Assembly (NCBI RefSeq): GCF_900087015.1
Contig: NZ_FLKP01000002.1
Location: 1,240,001 to 1,304,000 of the forward strand
Direction: 5' to 3'
From: Christensenella timonensis
Lineage (GTDB): Bacteria; Bacillota; Clostridia; Christensenellales; Christensenellaceae
Length of the DNA stretch: 64,000 nt
Shown here one piece after another: positions 17,412-25,987 of this stretch; position 1 is the stretch's first letter; every line of letters begins with the position of its first letter. Under the pieces are notes generated by a model, which saw nothing but the letters and a program-made list of their open reading frames with translations, was not told where the DNA came from and did no database searches. The position numbers and the translations under genes are program-made.

Positions 17412-19073
17412 ATGAAAAAGATAGTGATTGTGGGCGGCGTGGCCGGGGGAGCCGGTACGGCGGCAAGGATGAGACGGCTGGAAGAAGATGCGCAGATCAT
17501 ACTGCTCGAGAAAGGGGATTACATTTCCTTTGCGAATTGCGGCCTGCCATATTATATTGGCGACGAGATAGAGGACCGGGACGATCTGCTCGTCATGACA
17601 GTAGCGGGGATGAAGGAACGTTTTGACATCGATATCAGGGTAAAACATGAAGTGTTCTTAATAGACCGGCAAAAGAAAACCGTGTCGGTAAAAAATTTGA
17701 TAGACCAAACGACCTATGACGAAGCGTACGATATCCTTGTTTTATCCCCGGGATCGACGCCCTTCATCCCCGATATCCCGGGTATCGTCGACAAGGCGGT
17801 ATTCACATTGTGGAATATGTTCGATACGGACAGGCTGAAAGGCTATGTGCTGGAAAACAAGCCACAGAAAGCCGTCGTGGTGGGCGGCGGGTTCATCGGC
17901 CTGGAAATGGTGGAGAACCTGCGCGCGCTTGGGATAGACGTCACCTTGGTGGAAATGCTCGACCAGGTAATGCCGAACATCGATTTTGAAATGGCACAGA
18001 TCGTGCATATGTCCCTCAAAAAACATGACGTTCATTTGAAGCTTGGAAGAAGATTGAAAAACCTGGCCCGCACAGACGGGCAGCTTGCCGCTACGCTGGA
18101 CGACGGCGAGCGGGTGGAAACCGATATGGTGATCCTGGCGGTGGGAGTACGCCCGCAAAGCGACCTGGCCAAACAGGCAGGGCTTGACTGCGGGGAAAAG
18201 GGCGGGATCGTCGTAGATAAATTCCTCCGGACGAGCGACGACAACATTTATGCATTGGGCGATGCGGTCGAGGTGCGCCATCTGATATCCGGAAAACCGG
18301 CGATGATCCCCTTGGCGGGGCCTGCCAATAAGCAGGCGCGGATTTGCGCCGACAACATCCATGGCGACAATATCGCTTACAGGGGAAGCCTGGGGAGCTC
18401 GGTCGCGAAGGTGTTTGAGCTTACGGTTGCGTCGGTCGGCCTCAATGAACGCCAGCTTCAGGAACTGGGTTGGAAGGAAGGAGAAGAATACTTTGTGGCA
18501 AAAACACATGCGTGGTCGCACGCTACCTATTATCCGGGTGCGACGCAAATGGCGCTCAAGGTATTTTATGGGCCGGACGGGATGATCCTGGGGGCAAGCG
18601 CGGTCGGTAAAGACGGTGTGGACAAACGGACGGACGTAATTGCCACAGTCATGTATTTCGGCGGAACGATCTACGACTTAGGACGTTTGCAGCTATGCTA
18701 TGCGCCTCCGTATTCATCGGCCAAAGACCCGGTCAATATGATCGGTTTTATGGCGGAAAACAATTTGAGCGGGAAGTGCCGGTTTATTTCGTGGGACAAG
18801 ATCGACGGGCTGGATCCGGAAAAATATACCGTGCTGGATGTGCGTGAGGACAGCGAAGTGGCACGCGGTATGATCGAGGGAGCAGTACATATCCCGCTGG
18901 GACAGCTGCGGAAACGGATCGCAGAACTCGACCGGGACAAAACGATCGTGGTATGCTGCGCGATCGGGCTGCGGGCGTACGTTGCCTGCCGGATCCTGAT
19001 CGGACATGGGTTTGATGCGATCGACCTTTCCGGCGGGTATACGACTTACAGTATGGCGCACAAAGAAGTATGA
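17412..19073 (+). CDS. CoA-disulfide/persulfide reductase with C-terminal rhodanese domain
   Basis: 553-aa FAD/NAD(P)H oxidoreductase. The FAD motif GGVAGGAGTAAR is at residue 8, with the single redox cysteine Cys43 in SFANCGLPYYIG, and the NAD motif is in VVVGGGFIGLEM. After the dimerisation domain, a rhodanese domain spans about residues 465-553 with active Cys516 in VVCCAIGLRA. This is the CoADR-Rhd architecture, which reduces CoA-disulfide, CoA-persulfide or polysulfide. In a sugar operon it may protect the CoA thiol pool or handle sulfur from the substrate; that role is inferred. Confidence 0.9.
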   Translation: MKKIVIVGGVAGGAGTAARMRRLEEDAQIILLEKGDYISFANCGLPYYIGDEIEDRDDLLVMTVAGMKERFDIDIRVKHEVFLIDRQKKTVSVKNLIDQTTYDEAYDILVLSPGSTPFIPDIPGIVDKAVFTLWNMFDTDRLKGYVLENKPQKAVVVGGGFIGLEMVENLRALGIDVTLVEMLDQVMPNIDFEMAQIVHMSLKKHDVHLKLGRRLKNLARTDGQLAATLDDGERVETDMVILAVGVRPQSDLAKQAGLDCGEKGGIVVDKFLRTSDDNIYALGDAVEVRHLISGKPAMIPLAGPANKQARICADNIHGDNIAYRGSLGSSVAKVFELTVASVGLNERQLQELGWKEGEEYFVAKTHAWSHATYYPGATQMALKVFYGPDGMILGASAVGKDGVDKRTDVIATVMYFGGTIYDLGRLQLCYAPPYSSAKDPVNMIGFMAENNLSGKCRFISWDKIDGLDPEKYTVLDVREDSEVARGMIEGAVHIPLGQLRKRIAELDRDKTIVVCCAIGLRAYVACRILIGHGFDAIDLSGGYTTYSMAHKEV

Positions 19074-19113
19074 GCAACATAAAGATTCATAAAGTCGGAG
19101 AAGAGGTGGAAAG

Positions 19114-20613
19114 ATGCAAAACAGTGAGCTGTTGGCAGAAATGGAGAATATATCGATCAGCTTCGGCGGCGTCAACGCGTTACAGGATGTACGTTTTGAC
19201 TTAAGGCCCGGGGAGATCCATGCGCTGATGGGGGAGAACGGCGCGGGGAAATCAACGCTGATCAAGATACTTTCCGGCGTATATACAAAGGACGAAGGAA
19301 CGATCAAGCTGCATGGGGAACCGGTGAACATACAGGATCCGAAGCAGGCAAAAGAACAGAAGATATCAGTCATTTACCAGGAGTTTGCCCTGGCGAAGGA
19401 CTTGACAGTTGCTGAAAATATCTTTATCGACCATCTGGGACTGGGCAAAAAATTTATCAACTGGCATGAACTCAATAAAAATGCAAGAAAGCTCCTGGAT
19501 CGGCTGGGATTTTCAAACATCAATGAAAAGCAGCCGGCGGGAGAGCTTAGCGTGGCTTGCCAGCAGGTGGTGGAGATTTGCAAATCCCTCTCCCGGAAAA
19601 CGGAAATATTGGTTCTTGACGAGCCGACGGCCGTGTTGGCTTCCAATGAGATCGAACAGCTGTTCCAGTTGATCAACGGCCTGAAAAATGAAGGCGTGGG
19701 CATTATCTATGTATCGCACCGACTGGAGGAGATCTTTAAGATTTCAGACCGTATCACTGTTTTAAAAGACGGGCAGTATGTAAAAACGGTGAACACAAAT
19801 GAGATCGACGAACATACCCTGGTCAATATGATGATCGGCCGTGAGCTGACGGATTATTATCCCAAACGGAATGCAAAGATCGGGGATATCGTCTTTGAAG
19901 CGAAGAACATTTCCAATGGTATCGCGGCGAAAAATGTTTCTTTCCATGTGCGTGCGGGCGAGGTACTGGGCTTAAGCGGACTGGTTGGCTCCGGACGGAC
20001 GGAAACGGCAAGGGCGATCTTTGGCGCAGACAAAAAGGACAGCGGCGAGGTCTACCTGTACGGCAAGAAGATCAAGACCGATTCGCCATGGGAATCCGTA
20101 AAACAGGGGATCGGTTTTCTGGTCGAGGACAGGAAGAGCCAGGGGGTATTGCTCGACCTGTCGTGCAGGATCAATATCACGATGTCTTCCATTCGGAATT
20201 ATCGGAAATCTTTTGACGTGATCGATACGCGAAAGGAAAAGAAACGCGTGCAGGAATTGATCGACCAATTGAAGATCAAAACGGCGGGACAGGAAGCGGA
20301 TGTCAAATCGCTTTCGGGCGGCAACCAGCAAAAGGTGGCTTTCGCGAAATGGATCGCCAGTAATTCTAAAGTGCTGATCCTGGACGAACCGACGAGAGGC
20401 GTTGACGTCGGGGCAAAGATCGAGATATACAAGATCATCAACCAACTGGCGGAAGAGGGGATGCCCATCATTATGATATCCTCCGAAATGCCGGAAATCA
20501 TCGGCATGTGCGACCGCGTGATCGTGATGCATGAGGGCGTGGTGGCAGGAGAGATCGAGAGCCAGGAAATCTGTGAAGAAAAACTAATACATTTTGCAAT
20601 GGGGGTAGGTTGA
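19114..20613 (+). CDS. Ribose-type ABC transporter ATP-binding protein (RbsA family)
   Basis: 499-aa duplicated ATPase energising a sugar importer at the cytoplasmic face. The first domain has Walker A GENGAGKST and Walker B VLDEPTAVL. In the second domain the A-motif is degenerate (SGLVGSGRTE), and the signature SGGNQQKVAFAKW and Walker B LILDEPTRGVDVGA are intact, as usual for RbsA/MglA. The permease gene starts one base after its stop, so they are coupled. Substrate is unknown. Confidence 0.96.
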   Translation: MQNSELLAEMENISISFGGVNALQDVRFDLRPGEIHALMGENGAGKSTLIKILSGVYTKDEGTIKLHGEPVNIQDPKQAKEQKISVIYQEFALAKDLTVAENIFIDHLGLGKKFINWHELNKNARKLLDRLGFSNINEKQPAGELSVACQQVVEICKSLSRKTEILVLDEPTAVLASNEIEQLFQLINGLKNEGVGIIYVSHRLEEIFKISDRITVLKDGQYVKTVNTNEIDEHTLVNMMIGRELTDYYPKRNAKIGDIVFEAKNISNGIAAKNVSFHVRAGEVLGLSGLVGSGRTETARAIFGADKKDSGEVYLYGKKIKTDSPWESVKQGIGFLVEDRKSQGVLLDLSCRINITMSSIRNYRKSFDVIDTRKEKKRVQELIDQLKIKTAGQEADVKSLSGGNQQKVAFAKWIASNSKVLILDEPTRGVDVGAKIEIYKIINQLAEEGMPIIMISSEMPEIIGMCDRVIVMHEGVVAGEIESQEICEEKLIHFAMGVG

Positions 20614-20614
20614 C

Positions 20615-21616
20615 ATGAACGAACAAAGCTTGGAGAAAAAATTTAGTTTGAAGGATATTTTTATCAAATATAATGCGATTTTGATCCTGATCATCCTGAT
20701 CGTGGTTTCCACCCTCTTGTCGCCGGTGTTTTTGACGCCCGGCAATATCTTCAACCTGCTGCGGCAGAACATGCCGCTGCTCATTATATCGATGGGGATG
20801 CTGTACGTGATCCTGACGGGCGGCATTGACCTTTCCGTAGGATCGATGGCGGCTGTCGGCGGCATGGTGCTTTCCATGGCGCTCACCTCTTGGGGGTTAA
20901 ACAGCGGAGGGGGCTTGGTGCTGGCGCTGATCCTGGCTTTCGTACCGGGCATCGTACTGGGGGCTGCGAGCGGCGCGCTCATTGCATATGTGAGGGTCGC
21001 CCCATTCATCGTAACATTAGCCATGATGACGATCGCAAAGGGCATGGCTTTCATTTTTACCAATGGACAGCCGATCAGGTGGCCGCAGGATACGGCAGCG
21101 ACATCCGCGCTGATCAGTTTTGGCAAGGATTCCGCACTTGGTATCCCATGGCCGGTGCTGCTGGGCGTCGCCGTATTCGTGGTATTCCTCCTGATTACGA
21201 AATTCACTGTGTTCGGCAGGATGATCATCGCGACGGGCTCGAACGAAACTGCGGTGAACCTGTCCGGGATCAAGGCGCAGAAATACCAGTTCAGCGCGTA
21301 TGTGATCAGCGGCTGCATGGCTGTTTTGGGAGGCATTTGCATGACGGCCCGCACAGGTATGGGAACGCCCATCACCGGCGACGGGTATGAACTGGACGCC
21401 ATCGCTGCCTGTGTCATCGGCGGCGCAAGCCTTTCGGGCGGCAAGGGAAAAGTGGTGAATACGCTGATCGGCGTAATGATCCTTGCACTCATTACCAATA
21501 TCATGAACCTTTTGAGCGTGCCGGCCTATCCGCAGCAGATCGTCAAAGGCCTTGTCATCATCGGTGCGGTCGTGCTCCAGAAGGTAGGGGCGAGCGATAA
21601 GAATACGGCAGTATAA
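20615..21616 (+). CDS. Ribose-type ABC transporter permease (RbsC family)
   Basis: 333-aa membrane permease with about eight to ten hydrophobic segments. The family signature ILTGGIDLSVGS lies near residue 70 and IGGASLSGGKGK near residue 270. It lies one base behind the ATPase gene and 30 bases before an SDR gene, in the same operon. The lipoprotein partner is encoded three genes downstream, at 23205. Confidence 0.95.
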   Translation: MNEQSLEKKFSLKDIFIKYNAILILIILIVVSTLLSPVFLTPGNIFNLLRQNMPLLIISMGMLYVILTGGIDLSVGSMAAVGGMVLSMALTSWGLNSGGGLVLALILAFVPGIVLGAASGALIAYVRVAPFIVTLAMMTIAKGMAFIFTNGQPIRWPQDTAATSALISFGKDSALGIPWPVLLGVAVFVVFLLITKFTVFGRMIIATGSNETAVNLSGIKAQKYQFSAYVISGCMAVLGGICMTARTGMGTPITGDGYELDAIAACVIGGASLSGGKGKVVNTLIGVMILALITNIMNLLSVPAYPQQIVKGLVIIGAVVLQKVGASDKNTAV

Positions 21617-21645
21617 ACAGGGCGCAAGGAAAAGGAGAGTGCAAA

Positions 21646-22422
21646 ATGCTATTAAAAGATAAGATCGTAGTGATCACAGGCTCGACGCGGGGAATCGGCA
21701 AGGGTATTGCGATCCAGTGCGCAAAGGAAGGCGCGAAGGTGGTCGTGAGCGGAACGAACCCCAGGTTGGTCGAAGAGATCAAGCCGGAATTCCAAAAAAT
21801 GGGGTATGAGATCGAATCCTTCGTATGCGACGTGACAAAGCGACAAGATGTGGAAAAACTGATGCGCTGTTCGTGTGAAGCGTATGGCGGGATCGATGCG
21901 CTGGTGGCAAACGCGGGCATCACGGACGTCATCCAATTCGATAACCTGACGGAAGAACACTGGGACAGGATGATCAGTATCAACTTAAAGGGCGTTTACC
22001 TCGCAGATCACGCCGTGCTGCCATACTTAAAGGAAAACGGCGGCGGCAAGATCATCAATATCAGTTCAGACTGCGGCGTAGAAGGATGGGGATTCCATTC
22101 TTCGTACAGCGCAGCAAAATTTGGCATACGCGGCCTGACACAGGCGCTGGCAAAGGAACTGGGAAAATATAATATCAATGTAAATGCAGTATGCCCAGGT
22201 ATTATCGATACGGATATGTGGAAAGAGGGGGATGCGATGTCCTCCCATATCACAGGCGATCCACTGGGGAGCTCATGGCAGGCAAATGTGGACAGGATCC
22301 CGCTTGGCAGGGCTGGTAAGCCTGAAGATATCGGCAAAGCGGTCGCGATGCTGCTTTCCGGATATGCGGATTATATCACGGGGACGACGCTGATGGTAGG
22401 CGGCGGGAGTGCGGTCAACTGA
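21646..22422 (+). CDS. Short-chain dehydrogenase/reductase
   Basis: 258-aa classical SDR. The cofactor motif TGSTRGIGKG is at residue 11, with NAG in VANAGITD, the catalytic Ser in INISSDC, and Tyr/Lys in SSYSAAKFG. The C-terminal VGGGSAVN is typical of FabG/gluconate-5-dehydrogenase-like members. Encoded between the permease and LUD genes of the transporter operon, it probably oxidises or reduces the imported sugar or a derivative. Substrate unknown. Confidence 0.92.
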   Translation: MLLKDKIVVITGSTRGIGKGIAIQCAKEGAKVVVSGTNPRLVEEIKPEFQKMGYEIESFVCDVTKRQDVEKLMRCSCEAYGGIDALVANAGITDVIQFDNLTEEHWDRMISINLKGVYLADHAVLPYLKENGGGKIINISSDCGVEGWGFHSSYSAAKFGIRGLTQALAKELGKYNINVNAVCPGIIDTDMWKEGDAMSSHITGDPLGSSWQANVDRIPLGRAGKPEDIGKAVAMLLSGYADYITGTTLMVGGGSAVN

Positions 22423-22459
22423 TACCGTTACTCCCGCCCGTATCAGGGAGAAGCTGCAA

Positions 22460-23083
22460 ATGGACATCATAAAAGAAACGATCAAAAACCTTCAAAAAAG
22501 GCGCTTTCACGCTTACTATGCAAAAGACGGCGGTGAAGCAAAGGAACAGGTGCTGGCGCTGATACCGCCGAAAAAAAGCGTAGGGATCGGCGGCTCGATG
22601 ACCATCCGGGGACTTGGGTTGTATGAAGCGCTGAAAGAACGGGGAAATACGGTATGGTCGCACTGGCTGGGAGAGGAGACCTTTACAAAGGCCCAATTTG
22701 AAGGCGAGCGTACTGCAGATATATATCTTTGTTCCAGCAACGCGGTGATGGCAAAAGGAGCGCTCGTCAACACGGACGGGCTGGGAAACCGCGCCGCTTA
22801 TATGTTCCACGGGCCGGAAACGGTCGTGTTGGTCTGCGGAAAAAATAAAATCGTCAGCGGCGGTTACGAGGAAGCGATCAAGCGTGTTAAAAACATTGCC
22901 GCCCCGCAAAACGTCCGCAGGCTCGGGTTTACGAAAAACCCATGCTACGGCACCGGCAGGTGCTACGACTGCTATTCCCAAGACCGTATATGCAGCGTGA
23001 CGACGATCATCGAAGAACCGACAAAAGAACCTTTTGCGCGGGAATACCATATCATTTTAGTAGACCAGGAACTGGGGTTTTAA
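22460..23083 (+). CDS. LUD-domain protein (lactate-utilization, LutC-like/DUF162)
   Basis: 207-aa LUD protein. The opening KETIKNLQKRRFHAYYAKDG and the motif VGIGGSMTIRGLG near residue 45 match the family. A cysteine cluster NPCYGTGRCYDCYSQDRIC near residues 160-180 could bind metal or iron-sulfur. I chose ATG 22460, which follows GGGAG, and not the upstream in-frame ATG 22409 that overlaps the SDR gene. LUD proteins take part in oxidation of lactate and other hydroxyacids, but this solo form is functionally undefined. It fits a pathway producing a hydroxyacid. Confidence 0.82.
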   Translation: MDIIKETIKNLQKRRFHAYYAKDGGEAKEQVLALIPPKKSVGIGGSMTIRGLGLYEALKERGNTVWSHWLGEETFTKAQFEGERTADIYLCSSNAVMAKGALVNTDGLGNRAAYMFHGPETVVLVCGKNKIVSGGYEEAIKRVKNIAAPQNVRRLGFTKNPCYGTGRCYDCYSQDRICSVTTIIEEPTKEPFAREYHIILVDQELGF

Positions 23084-23204
23084 GTTTATCACATCAAAAT
23101 GAAATACAGCCACAAACGGAACGGCAGCGCAGGGCTGCACAGTTGCGTCAGTTTTCCCTATAACAAAAATAGGGTGAGAATACAAATACCATGGAGGTAG
23201 GAAA

Positions 23205-24590
23205 ATGAAAAAGATGAGCAAGGTAATGTCGATCGTTGTCGTAGTTGCACTGTGTGCAGCGCTGTTTGCCGGATGTACGACGACCGCTCCGGCGGAAGAC
23301 TCACAGGCTCCTGCGGCGAGTACGTCCGCAGAGTCCGCAGCACCTTCTGTGGAAGCATCCACAGAAGGCTCTGCAGAGGCATCGCAGGCGGCAGGGAGTA
23401 CGAGTTCCCACGAGATCTATTCCAAGCTGCCCAACTCTGCGCTGTCCGGCGTGGTCGACCCGAACATGCCCAGCAGGGCGGATGTAGACAAGGCATGGCC
23501 GAAAACACCCAAGGATCCGAACAAGATCGTCATTGGCTGGACAGAGATCAACCAGGACAATGACTGGTTTATCGGCGTACGGGACGCGGCGGTAGCATTG
23601 TGCGATCAATATGGTTTCCAATTGAATTTCATGAATGCCGACAATGATGTAAATACGCAGAGCCAGCATATCGATACGTTTATTTCGCAGGGCGTGGATA
23701 TCATTGTGGTTGACCCGATCAACAATGTAGGCCCGGTGGAAGATATCAAACGCGCTGTGGAAGCGGGTATTCCCGTAGTCTGTATCGGGACAGTACCGGA
23801 AGACTGCCCGATCCTCACGACAGTAGCGCCCAATGGGTTTGAACTGGGATTTGAAAGCGGCCAATATATTGCCAAACAATTTGACCCGAACGAAGAAATC
23901 ATTTCCTCGTTGATCATCGGCGTGATGGGCTCGTCCGCATCGGAAAGCCGCTTGTGCGGGATGATCTCCGGTGTGCTTTATGGACGTGCAGAGGCAAAGG
24001 GAAATGCTTATGCAAGTAAAGAAGACGCATGGCTGGAAGGCTTCAATGCTTTTTCGGGCGTACAGCAGAACGGGACGTACGACAACCCGGACCTGGGCTT
24101 CAAGATCGTTGCCTGGGGAACGGGGAACTGGACGGTAGAAGGCGGCCTGGCTGCAGCAGAGGATATTATCACGGCGCATGGCAGCGAGATGAACCTGATC
24201 ATGCCGGATAATGACTTTATGGCAGTGGGAGCAATCACGGCGCTGCGCAATGCAGGCCTGCAGGATTCCATCAAGATCGGCACTTCAGCAGACGGCACGG
24301 TCGAAGGAATGGACATGATCAAGAGCGGCGAGCTCCTCTGCACGGGCGCAATGTCCGGCCCGCAAGCAGGCGCGGCGGCAGTCGAGTTCATCAACGATAT
24401 TTTCAACGAGGGATACGATCCGTCGAACCTGCCGCTTGGGTCTTACTTCCCGGCGAACATCATCACTGCGGAAAATATCGACGAGTTCTATCCGACAGAC
24501 AAGACGGGATTCGACGCGAAATTCTATAAGACGCCGCAGTTTGTTTTCCCCAAGACGGTCGATGAGATCAAGGCGGAAGCTTCAAAATAA
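23205..24590 (+). CDS. Sugar ABC transporter substrate-binding lipoprotein (RbsB-like)
   Basis: 461-aa extracellular binding protein. A signal peptide ends in a lipobox LFAGC with lipidated Cys24, followed by an Ala/Ser/Glu-rich linker to about residue 66. The type I periplasmic-binding fold then follows (KIVIGWTEINQDNDWF, GVDIIVVDPINNVG, IMPDNDFMAVGAI). It is longer than the usual 310-340 aa RbsB, with the extra length in the linker and mid region. It is the last gene of the importer operon. An adjacent LacI regulator has the same fold and may sense the same ligand. Confidence 0.93.
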   Translation: MKKMSKVMSIVVVVALCAALFAGCTTTAPAEDSQAPAASTSAESAAPSVEASTEGSAEASQAAGSTSSHEIYSKLPNSALSGVVDPNMPSRADVDKAWPKTPKDPNKIVIGWTEINQDNDWFIGVRDAAVALCDQYGFQLNFMNADNDVNTQSQHIDTFISQGVDIIVVDPINNVGPVEDIKRAVEAGIPVVCIGTVPEDCPILTTVAPNGFELGFESGQYIAKQFDPNEEIISSLIIGVMGSSASESRLCGMISGVLYGRAEAKGNAYASKEDAWLEGFNAFSGVQQNGTYDNPDLGFKIVAWGTGNWTVEGGLAAAEDIITAHGSEMNLIMPDNDFMAVGAITALRNAGLQDSIKIGTSADGTVEGMDMIKSGELLCTGAMSGPQAGAAAVEFINDIFNEGYDPSNLPLGSYFPANIITAENIDEFYPTDKTGFDAKFYKTPQFVFPKTVDEIKAEASK

Positions 24591-24779
24591 GGAAGAGAAC
24601 TGACAAACCAAACCATACGGACAGGGACATTCTTTGATTGGATGAGGCATGCCGGGGAACGGCATGCCGGCCCTGCCGTGTCGGAAACTTTGAAAATTTC
24701 ATAGAAACGGATCAAGACACAAGGCGGATCAAACTACCTGTGCGACAGCAACCGTACTCCTTAAAATCCATATGTACCA

Positions 24780-24808
24780 TTGACAAATTTGCTGAAAACC
24801 TTCATTAT
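24780..24808 (+). promoter_or_regulatory. Promoter of the LacI-family gene
   Basis: TTGACA at 24780-24785, a 17-base spacer and CATTAT at 24803-24808. The copy of TGAAAATTTCA at 24691-24701 lies about 80 bases upstream. Confidence 0.6.
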
Positions 24809-24840
24809 TAACATGAAAATGGAAATATTTGGAGGTCGTG

Positions 24841-25893
24841 ATGAAAGAGAACAGGGGTGCGGTGAAAAAAGTCAAACTGCAGGATGTAGCGGATCGTTCA
24901 GGCGTTTCCATCAGTACCGTATCGCGTGTGGTAAACAATTCGTACGAAGTTCCGCGCGAAACGCGAAAACGCGTCAATGAAGCGATCCGGGAGCTTGGAT
25001 ATGTCGCAAAACCAAAAAACGATAAAAAAGGCTCGCCTTTGAATGGCAGTATCGCGCTGATGCTGCCGGACATTAAAAACCCCTTTTTCCAGGACCTGAC
25101 CTACAGCATAGAAAAGCTGCTGGCAAAATCCGGATATGCGATGATCTTATCGATCTTTGAAAACAATATCCAGACGATCGAAGAATACTGCCGGGAAATG
25201 GTAGCCAGGAAAGTAGATGGGTGCATTTGTATCTGTATGCAGCCCGCCGGGGGGAATTCCTGGTTTTATAAGATGACCAGGGCGATCCCGACCGTATGTT
25301 TCCAGTGCGACGTAGAAGGGCTGGATTCCATTATGACGACAGATGGCGACGGCGTGTTTGAGATGGTAGACCACCTGATCAAATTGGGGCACAGGCGTAT
25401 TGGCTTTATCGGTTATTCGTGGAATCTTTCGTTGTTTGAACGGCGTTTGGAAGCATACCGCAGGGCGCACGAGGTAAACGGCATCCCTGTTGAAAAGGAA
25501 TTGCTCGGCTTGAGCGAAGCCAACCTGAAGTCCGGTTATGACCAAGCTTGCAGGTTGTTGAGCCTGCCGCAGCGCCCGACGGCGATCCACTGCCTGAATA
25601 CCTATACGGCGATGGGCGTGTATACGGCGATACGCGATAATAAACTGCGTATCCCGGAGGATATATCGCTTTCGGGTTTTGACGAAGCGCCGGTCACGCA
25701 GATATTTACGCCGCCGCTGGCAGTCGTGGCGCAGCCGACGCAATCGATCGCGACCACTGCTATGCGTATGCTTTTGGAACGGATGAAAGAAGGGATCGAT
25801 ATGCCGCCGCAGGTGGTGACGTTCCCGACCACGGTTATCCTGCGCCAGTCGGTAGGGCCGTGCCCGGAGGGGCAGCCCTGTAAAGAAGAATAA
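24841..25893 (+). CDS. LacI-family transcriptional regulator
   Basis: 350-aa repressor. The N-terminal helix-turn-helix VKLQDVADRSGVSISTVSRV and hinge are followed by a sugar-binding type I domain (IALMLPDIKNPFF, GFDEAPVTQIFTPPLAVV). I chose ATG 24841, five bases after GGAGG, over TTG 24829. It follows the binding-protein gene of the importer and probably controls this locus in response to the imported sugar. Its candidate operator, TGAAAATTTCA, occurs upstream of its own promoter and of the plus-arm promoter. Confidence 0.94.
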   Translation: MKENRGAVKKVKLQDVADRSGVSISTVSRVVNNSYEVPRETRKRVNEAIRELGYVAKPKNDKKGSPLNGSIALMLPDIKNPFFQDLTYSIEKLLAKSGYAMILSIFENNIQTIEEYCREMVARKVDGCICICMQPAGGNSWFYKMTRAIPTVCFQCDVEGLDSIMTTDGDGVFEMVDHLIKLGHRRIGFIGYSWNLSLFERRLEAYRRAHEVNGIPVEKELLGLSEANLKSGYDQACRLLSLPQRPTAIHCLNTYTAMGVYTAIRDNKLRIPEDISLSGFDEAPVTQIFTPPLAVVAQPTQSIATTAMRMLLERMKEGIDMPPQVVTFPTTVILRQSVGPCPEGQPCKEE

Positions 25894-25911
25894 AAATCAC
25901 CAAAAATAAGT

Positions 25912-25972
25912 AAACAGCAAAAGACGTTCCGGATATGCCACAGGGATCCGGGTGTCTTAAAGTGCTGTTTTT
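25912..25972 (+). terminator. Terminator-like hairpin abutting the next Shine-Dalgarno
   Basis: A long stem pairs AAACAGCA with TGCTGTTT, AAGAC with GTCTT, and CCGGAT with ATCCGG, followed by five T (25968-25972). The next base begins AGGAGG, the ribosome site of the Zn-ADH gene at 25988. It ends the LacI transcript or attenuates read-through into the dehydrogenase gene. Confidence 0.7.
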
Positions 25973-25987
25973 AGGAGGTTGCTTGAT

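Noticed and set aside
24646-24668. Hairpin GGCATGCCG / CGGCATGCC as a terminator after the binding-protein gene
   Set aside because: The stem is perfect but no T-run follows on either strand, so it is not called a terminator.
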